NCBI GenBank assembly: GCA_036346375.1
Contig: CM070501.1
Location: 57,267,326-57,331,325, forward strand
Reading direction: 5' to 3'
From: Guadua angustifolia
Taxonomy: Eukaryota; Streptophyta; Magnoliopsida; Poales; Poaceae
DNA length: 64,000 bases
Under the pieces are notes generated by a model. That model was not told where the DNA came from, did no database searches, and was given only the letters and a program-made list of their open reading frames with translations. Position numbers and translations under genes: made by a program. This document shows positions 1 to 9,539 of the stretch, piece after piece (the stretch's first letter is position 1; every line of letters starts with the position of its first letter).

Positions 1-606
1 GAGATGCCCAACGAATTTTTTCTCGTCTGCCACATGGCGCGGCAGCGCCGGCTGACACGTGGTGCTGGCGCGTGGGATGCCATGTGGCAAAGTTTTTTTT
101 GGCAAAAAGGCCCCTACAGATTACCATATTTCCATACAAGTCCTTTATCTCCTTTCTGCTGAAAGATCCTCCAAAAAATTCGTAAAAAAGGCAGAATTGT
201 GTAGAAGTCCTTTTTTTTTGAAAGCCCCATTCCTCACAAAAACTCCCAAAAAACCGGTTTCTCACCTGATTGTATTAAAGTATTTTTTTTGCGCTTTCTC
301 CAAGTCCTTTATTTTACGGAAAGGTCCTTTTATGCTAAAAAAGCCTCCAAAAATTCAAAAAAAGGACGAAACTCGATTGTATTAAATTATTATTTTTTTT
401 ACGCTCACTACAAGTCCTTCATTTTGTGAAAAGATATTTTTTGCCAAAAAAACTTCAAAAAAACAAAAAACAAAATTGCATAGAAATCCTTTTTTTCACA
501 CAGCCCCATTTCTCACCAAAAATACAAAAAAAACATTTTCTCATCCAATTATATTAAAGTATTTTTTTGTGCTTGCGCGGTGTGTCGCCGCATGCATACT
601 ACCTAG
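1..606 (+). mobile_element. 3' part of a Helitron (5' end outside window)
   Basis: The segment is T/A-rich with repeated 'aagtcctttatttt'-like motifs and no coding frame I trust. It ends in a canonical Helitron 3' terminus: a GC hairpin at 577-591 (GCGGTG, loop TGT, CGCCGC, with one G-T wobble), an 11-nt spacer, then CTAG at 603-606 followed by T. Helitrons end in CTRR with such a hairpin about 10 nt upstream and insert between A and T. The 5' half is not in the window. The ending is seen directly; the assignment follows from family knowledge. Confidence 0.65.
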
Positions 607-608
607 TA

Positions 609-1808
609 TCTCTACTAATATAAATTTGCAGTTGGTGGCAGCGGTCCATTCTTCCTAGCCTCCCACCCCCCGTCATATCTCCAATAATGGCTGGTCATTA
701 TAGCTAATTATTCTTTCCTGATTTACAACCAGCCATATCTCTTTAAATATAGCTGATTATTATAGCAAAATCCCTTATTATTGCTGGTAATTAATAGCCA
801 GCCAATCATTCCTTTTGTACTCTATATATGTCGTACAGGTTTCACAGAATCAATCAAGGAAATTCATTCAAGATCTCTCATATCGTGCCGCCGCGGTGAA
901 TGAACTCGACGAACTGATCAATAAGTGACGGACCGACATACATGGCCGCGAGACGCAGGAGGCCGAGCGCCATGGCCAAGAGTAATCGCGCGGAATGATA
1001 CCAGAGCGTTAATGCCCACCGAGTGTCGTAACCCCAGCACCAGCCAGTTGGACATGAACAAAGCGTACGATACTTCGGCGCGTTTGCCTGGCGACACCGG
1101 TGGGACATCGTTGGCGGTGAGAGAGTTATTGGCATACCTCTTGGAGATAAACGAGTTGATCCAGCTGAACGTCGCAAGAGAGAGGAATGACGCGGCGGCG
1201 CACGGCGTGGCAGGCGCCTCGGCGCTAGTGTTTTCTGATTCACCTTCATGGGTGCCAACAATATGGCTGGTGAAGCCAATGATGGTTAGGTACGCCAGAG
1301 ACATGGAGACGAGTAGGTCGGCAAAAGCGAGAGATTCATCTAGAAAGAGCAGCGAACCGTCAGCGCAGTGGACCACCGCTGAAGCAGAGAAGAGCGCGGT
1401 GCCGAGGGTGGTGACGATCCAGAAGACGCAGAGGTGCAAAGGCTGGGTGGCGGCGGTGGCCCCTTTCTCTAAGGCGACTGACCACGCGGCCATGGCATGC
1501 GCGACGAAGTGGGCGGCGAGGAAGGTGGACTCTACAACGTGTACTGCGGGCATGGCGAGAGGAAGAGGAACGCGAGCTGGTAATATAAATTGCAAAAAGG
1601 GATAAAAATGATTGATTGATTTTTGAGATTGGTAACATATATTGCTACGTATAATATATTTGGTTTTAATTCATATCGGAGAAGAAACCATAAAACTTTT
1701 ATAATCGGGAGAAATAGATGTCTTGTAGCATAATTTTCTTTTATTGTTTGACCTTTATGTTTCGTTACTAATTTTATTTTTTGTAGCAACGCATGAGCAT
1801 TAATCTAG
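609..1808 (+). mobile_element. Non-autonomous Helitron carrying an ABCC gene fragment
   Basis: The element starts TCTCTACTAATATAAA at 609, after an A at 608, which matches common grass Helitron 5' ends. It finishes with CTAG at 1805-1808 followed by T, preceded by 'gcaacgcatgagcattaat', which resembles many grass Helitron 3' tails although the hairpin is weak. It abuts the 3' end of the preceding Helitron (CTAG at 603-606) with only TA between. It is about 1.2 kb, encodes no RepHel and contains the antisense ABCC fragment at 878-1595. Boundaries are inferred from terminal motifs. Confidence 0.6.
878..1595 (-). pseudogene. ABC transporter C-family (MRP) N-terminal fragment
   Basis: The minus-strand frame from 1595 to about 1000 reads as the region before and into the first transmembrane domain of a plant ABCC/MRP transporter. 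It includes ATFSWINSFISKRYANNSLT and NDVPPVSPGKRAEVSYALF, typical of the linker before TMD1. The match then continues in another frame (LALGLLRLAAMYVGPS, then FVEFIHRGGT) down to about 878, so there is a frameshift near 970-1000. No ATP-binding cassette is present; full ABCC proteins are about 1,400-1,500 aa. It lies inside the 609-1808 Helitron in antisense orientation, consistent with capture of an exon. Family assignment is confident; non-function is inferred from truncation and frameshift. Confidence 0.8.
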
Positions 1809-1810
1809 TA

Positions 1811-2862
1811 TCTATACTAATCGGAGTAAGGGGAAGCCCAAAAGGCCGGAAGACCAGTAGTTGCTCCTGTGAGTGCTAGTAGGGCACCAAATCAACTCTC
1901 TTCGGTCCTTCGTGAGACAGCCTACGGGAACCCTAGGCTGCGGCTGCGGGAGACGGCGACGTGGCGTCAGGCGATTCCAGTGGGGCGCGGCTGCGGCGGC
2001 AGGCGAAGGACGGCACGGCGGCGAGCGCAGGGCAGCACCGCGGCGGGTGGCAGGAGCTCCACGGCACGGCGGCGGGCGCTGCGTTGCGCGGCGGCGTCGG
2101 CGATTCCAGTGGGGCGTGGTGCAGCGACAAGCTGGCAAGCGACCCCAGCGCGGCGATTCCATTGGGGCGCTCTGCTGTCTAGCTTCCCGTCCCCGGCACA
2201 CAGCTCCACCGCACCCCTGCTCCACTACTCGGCTGGGGGCTGCTCCCTTGGTAAGCATCGGCATTCGGCCATCTGCTCCTCAGCTTCATGTCCTTAGCAC
2301 TTGTGCTTGTGCTTGTCAGTGGTAGTGGCTCAGTTGACTTCGTGGCTTATTGGCTTGTGCAGCGGGTTAGTGGCTTGGCTTGTGTTGTACAGTGGACTGT
2401 TGAATAGGATGCTCTGCAGCCGTAGTGCTGAACTGCTGAATCTAATTATGCAGTTATGCACTTATGCTATAGACTAATTATACAGTGGACTGTTGCAGGA
2501 GTGGACACTAGATACTTCTAATATTGTATGGTCGTGGACTTATATCATGATTGGTTTCCCTTTAAAGTCCATTTTAAACACGCATGCATACATTGATCAG
2601 TCATTCTTTGGTTATTCCACTTTCCTTTGAAGAAGGCAATCTTCCATGTTTACCCGTTTGAGTTTTGGAAGCCACCGTAGCATCTACAAATACAGTCATT
2701 CTTAATGAAGATTGAAGAGCTAGTATCTGCTGCACTGTAATGGCTAGTCAGTCTGTCAGTGAATAACAATTTCCGTGTGCTTTCTAATTGACCAAGATTT
2801 CTAATTTACCAAGATCACGTCATCTGATTTACCAAGATCTGCTCAATTTTGTGTTTTGTAGG
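1811..2862 (+). other. GC-rich leader-like region with short direct repeats
   Basis: The segment begins TCTATACTAATC directly after the CTAG-TA end of the previous Helitron, so it may be the start of another Helitron, but I found no matching 3' end downstream. From about 1920 to 2230 it is very GC-rich, and the motif GCGATTCCA(G/T)TGGGGCG occurs three times (1971, 2100, 2153). Several frames are open by composition only. From 2330 to 2862 it is ordinary AT-rich sequence ending in 'gttttgtag' just before the first ATG of the next gene. A 5' UTR plus first intron of that gene is a reasonable but unproven reading. Confidence 0.35.
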
Positions 2863-3493
2863 ATGGCATCTCAGCAAATTGTGAAAAAAGGCAGACACTA
2901 TTGTGATATAGCTAAAATGACCAATCTTGTGCAGAGCCTTTATGATGCCGACAAAAAAAGAGTGTCTGATATGGGCTTTGGGAGCTTTATCACGATGAAG
3001 CCATACAAGTCAAAGCTTCAAAACAAGTTAACTTGGTGGCTAGTGAGTAAAGTCGACCCCAAAGATGGAATTTTGGATTTTGGGGATGGTAAAATCCGCA
3101 TCGCGTCATTGGTTGAAGAACTTCTGGGGGTTCCCAATGGGGTGTCAGAAGTTATCCTTGGAAACCCCATTGATACTGGACTGTACCAACTGTACAGTGA
3201 TAGGCAACTAAGGGGAAAGGTATAAGCATGTATGCGCTTTTGGAAATGCTGCAGAAACAAAAAGATGAAAAATTATTTTGTATTTCTTTTATGCTTCTTG
3301 CTATTGGTTATTACTTAGCTCCGAATATGTCGAATAGAGTTGATCGCAAACTTCTGAGATCACTCGAAGATGTAAAAAAAATGGTGATTTTAATTGGTGC
3401 AAATATATTGCCGATAATCTGATTTCTGGTATCAATACATTCCAAAAGGAAAAACATCGTCCTATCTACCTGGGTGTGTGCACCTCCTGCATG
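2863..3493 (+). pseudogene. Decayed transposon-associated gene, N-terminal domain (DUF1985-like)
   Basis: From the ATG at 2863 a 120-codon frame encodes DMGFGSFITMKPY, then KLTWWLVSKVDP, then KIRIASLVEELLGVPNG. This order resembles the N-terminal domain of plant transposon proteins that often accompany Ulp1-like proteases in Mutator-type elements. The frame stops at 3225, resumes one frame over from 3228 (FCISFMLLAIGYYLAP, then LLRSLEDVKK), and shifts again in an eight-A run near 3374-3381 into a frame reading DFNWCKYIADNLISGINT. A donor-like gtaaat follows at about 3494. Two frame disruptions make a pseudogene likely. Family identity is from pattern memory and moderate. Confidence 0.5.
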
Positions 3494-3595
3494 TAAATTA
3501 CTAGCTCCCCCTTTCTATTTAATTGGTTAGCTTTATTCTTTTCATTTGTTTGTAAGTTAACCACTTTATTTTTTTAGTTCATTTTCTACACTAGA

Positions 3596-4284
3596 ATGCA
3601 TAAAATAGAGCTCACTGAATCCAACACTCCACTGATACAATCAGTGGAGGAACATAAACTGGAAGCTCTTCAGCCACTCAATGAGGTTATCTATGGTGAG
3701 GAGTTATCTGAGAGCATGAATGTTGAAGAAGAGAACGTTGACAATGTAGACCAAGCTGTGCGCAAGATGCTTCAGGATTCTATTGAGGAGATAGAGGTTA
3801 GTGGTTGTATTTCAGCATAAGGTTCCCCCAGCAAAGTATGATGCTGAAACCACCCCTTAATCTTGTTTTGTTATGTCAGGTTCCACGGGTTCGACAATTT
3901 AAGGAAGCATTTCATTCCAAGGTACCACGTCTGGCACAGGAGATTAAAGCGTATATTTTGGCTCATTGTGTTCATCGGGATGGCTATAAAGAGGTCCCTG
4001 CTGGCCACCTACATGCTGCTAAGATTAATGCAGACACTGAAATCCGACAGTCCTTTGACGTTACTCTTGAACCTGCTGCCGTGGATGTCCATCATTCTCG
4101 GGTTGAACAAGTTGCTGGTGGACAGCTCTCTCCTCAGGTTCCTTTCTCTCCTCAGGTTTCAGGACATGGCTGTACTAGAGACATTGTTGAGCTGACGTTG
4201 TGCATGGTGCAGGACATGGACAGGGAACATGCGGGGGAAATGCAGATAGTGAAGCAGCCAAAGTTGGCAGAGGATGAGAACTAG
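3596..4284 (+). CDS. Hypothetical protein, two exons, probably 3' part of the decayed upstream gene
   Basis: Exon 3596-3796 and exon 3880-4284 join in phase (donor gag|gttagt, acceptor gtcag|gttcc) to give about 201 codons ending in TAG. The upstream donor at about 3494 also joins in frame to an acceptor at 3594 (cactag|a), so this is probably the C-terminal part of the gene beginning at 2863. The first exon is acidic (YGEELSESMNVEEENVDNVD). The second begins VPRVRQFKEAFHSKVPRLAQ and contains a short repeat, QLSPQVPFSPQV. I recognise no catalytic motif. The upstream frame breaks suggest it is not expressed as a full protein. Positions 4285-4650 look like ordinary 3' UTR or intergenic DNA. Confidence 0.4.
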
Positions 4285-4920
4285 GAGTCGTGCACCACCT
4301 AAGAAGTATACGCCGGATACCTTTTGTAGGGTTACGTGTCCGAGAAAAAAATTACGTCATTCGCTTCAAGAGTAACAGAAGCTGGTGCCCTGCATGTTTA
4401 TTGCTGAAATTATAAATGGTCTATCTTAGGTTGGAACCTAAAGCAGTTGTATTTGAATGTGGTGCTAACTGCAGTTGCAAGAGCAACTATGTGAACAGAA
4501 CATCTCAGCAATTGTAGTCATTGTGCAGTCTGTTTTGTGGTAGTAACTTTTGAGTGGGTGTAAGACGATATTGCCATGCCATGCATCTATATGGTTGTAA
4601 TCAACTGCTTTCCGAAAACCTTACCAGAATTGTAATCAACCAGTTCGACCACCTCACATGCCGTTCACCTCAGAGCCTTAGTACCCTCTCCACACCCTAC
4701 ACGGAGTGGATGTCGAAGTAGTAAAGGAACGGTGACTGCTCATGCGCGTGAGTCGAAAGTGTTGAAAGCAATTCAGGGTACCCAGATATGCATTCTGGTG
4801 CTAGTTCCCAGGATCAGCAGCCTAGCACCGCATATCCCGCAACGAAAATAGTTCATCGCTCATACTGAATCCGATCATATTGATCCTTTACTAATAATCA
4901 CTCTTTACGAAATTGTGCAG
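4285..4920. other. Non-coding stretch, nothing recognised
   Basis: AT-rich sequence between the hypothetical gene and the CDC48 fragment. Its end (4890-4920, '...aaattgtgcag') looks like the 3' end of an intron leading into the CDC48 exon. Confidence 0.4.
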
Positions 4921-5343
4921 CATACTTCCTAGAAGCATACCGCCCTGTTAGGAATGGAGACCTTTTCCTTGTCAGGGGTGGAATGAGAAGTGTGGTGTTC
5001 AAAGTCATAGAGACTGACCCTGCTGAGTATTGCATCGTTGCACCGGATATAGAAATATTCTGTGACGGAGAGCCTATTAAGAGAGAGGATGAGAAGAGAC
5101 TTGACGAGGTTGGTTATGATGATGTTGGTGGAGTTAGAAAGCAGATGGCTCAAATCAGAGAGCTTGTTGAACTTCCACTGCGCCATCTTAGCTTTTCAAG
5201 TCTATCGGTGTGAAGCCACCAAAGGGCGTATTGCTATATGGGCCACCTGGTTCTGGAAAAACCCTTATTGCTCGTGCTGTTGCAAATGAGACAGGAGCAT
5301 TCTTCTTTCTGATTAATGGTCCAGAGATTATGTCAAAGCTAGC
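4921..5343 (+). pseudogene. CDC48: CDC48/p97 AAA-ATPase fragment
   Basis: After an intron-like acceptor at 4920 the + strand encodes the end of the CDC48 N domain and the start of D1: YFLEAYRPV, GGMRSVVFKVIETDPAEYC, REDEKRLDEVGYDDVGGVRK. It then changes frame at about 5195 (RHLSFSSLSV in place of the conserved segment) and resumes with PPKGVLLYGPPGSGKTLIAR, the Walker A motif, up to GPEIMSKLA. It stops abruptly at about 5343, where antisense gypsy sequence begins. Walker B, the rest of D1 and D2 are missing; intact CDC48 is about 800 aa. The frameshift and truncation make it a non-functional duplicated fragment. Because an intron acceptor seems retained, DNA-level capture is more likely than a processed retrocopy. 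Confidence 0.85.
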
Positions 5344-8254
5344 GTTGGGTGACCGGCCTCGAGCCTGGTCGAATGTTCAAGGAGTGCTCGGCGACTTCCC
5401 TTGGGATTCCAGGCATGTCGGAGGGCTTCCATGCGAAGACATCTCGATTGACGCGGAGGAAATCGACGAGCACATTTTCCTATTTGGCGGGGAGCGTGGC
5501 TCCGACCCGCACGGTCTTGGTCGGATCCTCGGGGTCGACCGCGACCTTCTTCGTGTCCTCGGCGGACTTGAAGGAACCCGGCCCCGACTTGGAGGAGTTG
5601 GGGCGGACTCGGAGGTTTCCCTCCGGAGGTTTTCAAGCTCGGCGGATGCGATGACCGCCGATGCCAGCTCGTAACTACTTTTCTCGTAGTTGTAGGCAAG
5701 CTGAAAAGATGAGGCCATGGTGATTACTTCCCGCGGCCCCGGCATCTTCAGCTTGAGGTAGGTGTAGTTGGGGACCGCCATGAACTTGGCGCAACACGGC
5801 CTCCCCAGGATGGCGTGATAGGAGCCGGGAAACTCCACGACCTCAAAGGTGAGGGTCTCGGTGAGGAAGTTGTCTGGGCCCTCGAAGGTAACAGGCAGAT
5901 CGATCTGCCCGAGCGGATGGGCCTATTGGCCCGGGACGACGCCGTGAAAAGGCGCCTTGCTTGGTCGGAGACTCGAGTGAGGGACCCCCATCGCGTCGAG
6001 CGTCTCAACATACAGGATGTTGAGACCGCTGCCGCCGTCCATGAGCACCTTGGTCAGGCGCTTTGGCCCCACGATGGGGTCGACGATCACGTAGTATCGC
6101 CATTGCGGAATGTGGTCGGGTGGTCACCGATCGAAGTGATCGGGATTCGACCACGGAGGTACTTGGGCACGGCGGGAGCCACCGTGTGCACCTCGCGGAA
6201 GGTAAGCTTGAGCTGCCGCTTGTCGGCGTAGCACGCCGGTCCGCCGAAAATCGAGGTAGGCGTTGGGTTCTGAGAACTCGGCGTCCGCCCCCTTTTCCCC
6301 GGCATCTGGTGCCGGGTCCCGCTTCTTCCCCTTGCCCCGCGACGACATGGGGGCTCCGGAGAGGTAGCGCTTCAGGACTTCGCAGTCCCGGTATTTGTGC
6401 TTGACGGGGTACCCGTGGTTCGGATACGGGCTGTCCATCAGCTTCTTGAAGTGGTCGAGCGCCTGCCACGCCTGCTGCTTGGCAGGGCAGTCGGCGGCTG
6501 CGACCAGGTGGCCTTCGCGGCCTTGTTTGCCTCGCCGCTTCGGTTTGTCAGAGCGGTCGGAGTGGGCGCCGGGTTCGGCGCCGGGTTCTCGCTTGGCCTT
6601 CCCCTTGTCGAAGATGGCCCCCACAGCCTCTTCGCCAGAGGCGTGGTTGGTTGCGATGTCAAGGAGCTCCTTGGTGATTTTGGGCTTGACGCAGCCCAAT
6701 TTGTGCACCAAGGCCTTGCAGGTGGTGCCGTAGATGAACGCCCCGACAACGTCGGCGTCAGAGATGTCGGGTAGCTCGTTGCATTGTTGGGAGAAGCGCT
6801 GGATGTAGTCCCGAAGGTCTCCCTAGTCGCTATTTGCGCTCTTGAGTCTAGAATTCCGGCGCTTGTATGTGCCCTGGAAATTGCCGACGAAGAGGTTCTT
6901 CAGATCGGCCCAGTTCCTGATGGTCCTCGCGGGCAGGTACTTGAGCCAGGCTCGGGCCGAGTCCGTGAGGTAGATGGGGAGGTACTGGATGATGAAAAGA
7001 TCATCAATAGCCCCCCGCCCGACATGCGAGCCGGTAGTCTTCCAACCAGACACTGGGGTTCGTTGCCCTAGTGTACTTGGCTATGTTGACGGGCACCCGA
7101 AATCTGGCAGGGAAGTCCGCGTCGCGGATCTCCCGGCAGAACCCGTGGCCCAGGGCCATCGGGGCTCGGGCTGCGGTCGTTACGCCGACCGCTGTCTGCG
7201 ACCCGCGATTGGGCCGCTTCGGCTATTGCTCTTCTCCGCACCTCGAGAGTGGCCGAACATCGGGGTTGTTGCCCAGGCGCTGGCGCACTGGAGTGCGCGA
7301 GGCCTGGGGCCGCTTAGGCTGCGGCGCCGTCTTTGCCGGGCTCCGCCTACCCCGAGCGGGAGTACTGCTCGGACGGCTCGAGGAGGCGCCCAAGTGGTGG
7401 GAGTCGAAGCCCTACATGTGCTGCACAGCAGCACACTCCACCAGTCCCCGGAGATTCTGGTATGTGGCCCTGTCTTCTAGGTCCTCTAGCTCAGGGATGC
7501 CGCGGAGCAGCATTGAGGCCGCGGCGACATTCTAGCTTGTGGGGAAGAACGGAAGGCCGTCGGACCCCTCGGCCAGTTGATGATGTACCTGGCATGCGCG
7601 CGCCAGATGCATGTTGGGGCTCGGGCTGACTCTGCTCCAGGTGGGCCTGGAGTTTGTCAAGCTCGGCCCTTCGAGCCTCTAGCTCATCGCGCTGTTGTTG
7701 GAGCTCGGCGCGGCGAGACTGGTGGTGCTCAGCTGCTCAAGGCTGATATTCCGCCTCGCGCTTCAGCAGACCGGAGGAGGACCCCAACTCGCAGGGTTGC
7801 GCCCGGTCACCACGCCGCCATGTTGCACTCGTGGGAGTGCGGACCGTCCGCAGCGCGCTCCGAGTCGTGGCTGGAGGAGTCCTCCAGTAAGTCGTGGATG
7901 GAGGCCGGCCTATAGCCGGTCATCGTCACGAGCTGTGAGCCTATGGGGGGCAACGCCGCCGCCCGCTCGAGCTCACACGCGCTGCTGCCGGAGTTGGTGC
8001 AGCGCCTGACGGGCTCCGACGTCGGCCTCGAGCCGGAGGTTGCCGAGATCGTCGACAATAGAGTCCAGGCTCCCAGCGGATGCCTGGTCCGGAGAGGTGG
8101 CGGGGACGAGCACGAGCTCTCCCGCCGGAGTGGTGATGAAGTCGAGGGCACCGAAGCGAATCCAGCTCCTCGACGCTAATGCGCCGTCGTGGGTGAAGGA
8201 AGCCATCAAGGAGGTGACTGGGAGTTCGGAGACGAAGACGATGACGCGCGAGAC

Positions 8255-8272
8255 CCCTACCTGGCGCGCCAA
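8255..8272 (-). promoter_or_regulatory. Primer-binding site of the gypsy element
   Basis: Just inside the LTR, the minus strand reads TGGCGCGCCAGGTAGGGG. It starts with the TGG expected opposite a tRNA CCA end and lies one or two nt from the LTR. The matching tRNA was not identified. Confidence 0.5.
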
Positions 8273-8273
8273 C

Positions 8274-9275
8274 TGTCGGTGTTTCGTATACCGGCAAGTA
8301 AATTTGTAGTCAAGGGGTCGCGCGCTCCCTCTCCTTGAATGATTAGACTCAGGGAGCCCAAGATGTATACTGGTTCGGGCCGAATATCCCTACTTCCAGT
8401 TCGTGTGGGGGTTCTATATTACTCTAGGTGCAGATGACTGCACGGTGTTACAAGCGAGGGCTTAAGGCCGGGCCTTGAGCGTCTCGTACGAGTGAAAGAG
8501 TTTGGGAGCTTGGAAAAGCTAAGGGCTCAAAGTTGTAGGAGCATTCGAGCCATGCGTGCAAAAGCCGTCCCTTTCCCGGAGGGTCCTGCCTCCCTTTATA
8601 TAAAAGGAGGGGCAGGTTACATGGGAAGTTGAAAAAGAACGGGTGGAGTATCCTATGCCCGGGAGTGCTGGTCTTCGGTCTCAGCGACTAACCGGTGCTG
8701 CTCGCCCCATACTGGATCGGTAGACACACTGGGTGGCGTGATTTTCTGCTGTGCTAGGAGTTGGCGCACCAACCCTCTGCGTGCTTGCCAGGTGCTGACG
8801 TCGCCGCGCTTGGCTCTGGCGTTGCCTCGGGAGAGAGCGCATCCTCCCACTGTGCGTGACTGGACGACGAGACTGGCGCTTGACTTCGGCAGCCTCCCCG
8901 CCACCTCGAGAAGGAGCCACCTGCCCCCGCACGGTCACCCTGAACCGTCATGTCCGTGGAGCAAGTGGCCAACTCGAGGTTGACTGGCGACGGTGGCGAG
9001 ATTACGTTAGCTTGGTCGGAGCTTGCGAAGCGTCCGACCTACGACGGGGGTTGGAGCCTTGAGGGATCCCCGACCCGAACGGGGGTCGGACCTCCCTTTG
9101 GTCGGCTTGGTCGGGAGCCGTGGGGCGCCTGACCTATGGCGGGGGTCGGACCGCCCCCTGGTCGGGGACGAGAGTCCTTTGTGGCTCCACGGGGGCCTTC
9201 GGCCAGACTTGGACTTGGGGCGGCCCATTCGGCATCATGGGCCGCTGGGGGTACCCATGGTATGAGTATTCGTCA
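8274..9275 (-). repeat. 5' LTR of the truncated gypsy element
   Basis: Read on the plus strand it begins TGTCGGTGTTTCGTATACC at 8274 and I place its other end at ...gtattcgtca (9275), so both ends obey TG...CA. Length is about 1.0 kb. A promoter-like 'ccctttatataaaagg' lies near 8592-8607. The outer (9275) boundary is inferred, because no second LTR is present for comparison. Confidence 0.6.
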
Positions 9276-9539
9276 AGCCTACGCAAATTTTGTTCATTTG
9301 AAGCATCACAGAGCATACTTTTCTACCATAAATATATTTGGAAAGCATTGCATTGGTTTATAGTTGCATATGTAAAACTCAAAGCAGCTTGAAGTCAGTT
9401 TTCCTTCCTTTAAACATAAGTGGAATCCATTGTTTAAACCACAAAGAAGTAAATATTTGTTAAAAAGGAATTGTCCTATGCTCTTACAACTCTATTTTCT
9501 TTGAAGATTTCATACTGTTATCGAGTCATTTCTTTTAAA
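9276..9539. other. Short AT-rich spacer, nothing recognised
   Basis: No frame, repeat or terminal motif recognised between the gypsy LTR and the next Helitron. Confidence 0.4.

Larger units (their letters stand above)
5344..9275 (-). mobile_element. Truncated Ty3/gypsy LTR retrotransposon
   Basis: On the minus strand the order is LTR (9275-8274), primer-binding-like site, gag and aspartic protease, after which it stops. Gag is recognisable at 7053-6823 (LTDSARAWLKYLP, LKNLFVGNFQGTYKRR) and 6711-6400 (TKELLDIATNHASGEEAVGA). Protease sequence is spread over several frames, with RQLKLTFREVHTVAP near 6230 and GSYHAILGRPCCAKFM near 5820. Sequence equivalent to the protease-RT junction ends at about 5344 against the CDC48 fragment. 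RT, RNase H, integrase and the 3' LTR are absent. Frameshifts and stops throughout show it is dead. Gag style and PBS suggest one of the large grass gypsy families, not assigned further. Confidence 0.8.

Noticed and set aside
925..1605. 226-codon open frame on the plus strand over the ABCC fragment
   Set aside because: Shadow of the recognisable minus-strand ABCC sequence; no domain of its own.
1811..5343. A third complete Helitron starting at 1811
   Set aside because: The start motif is present, but no hairpin plus CTRR end followed by T was found before the gypsy element.
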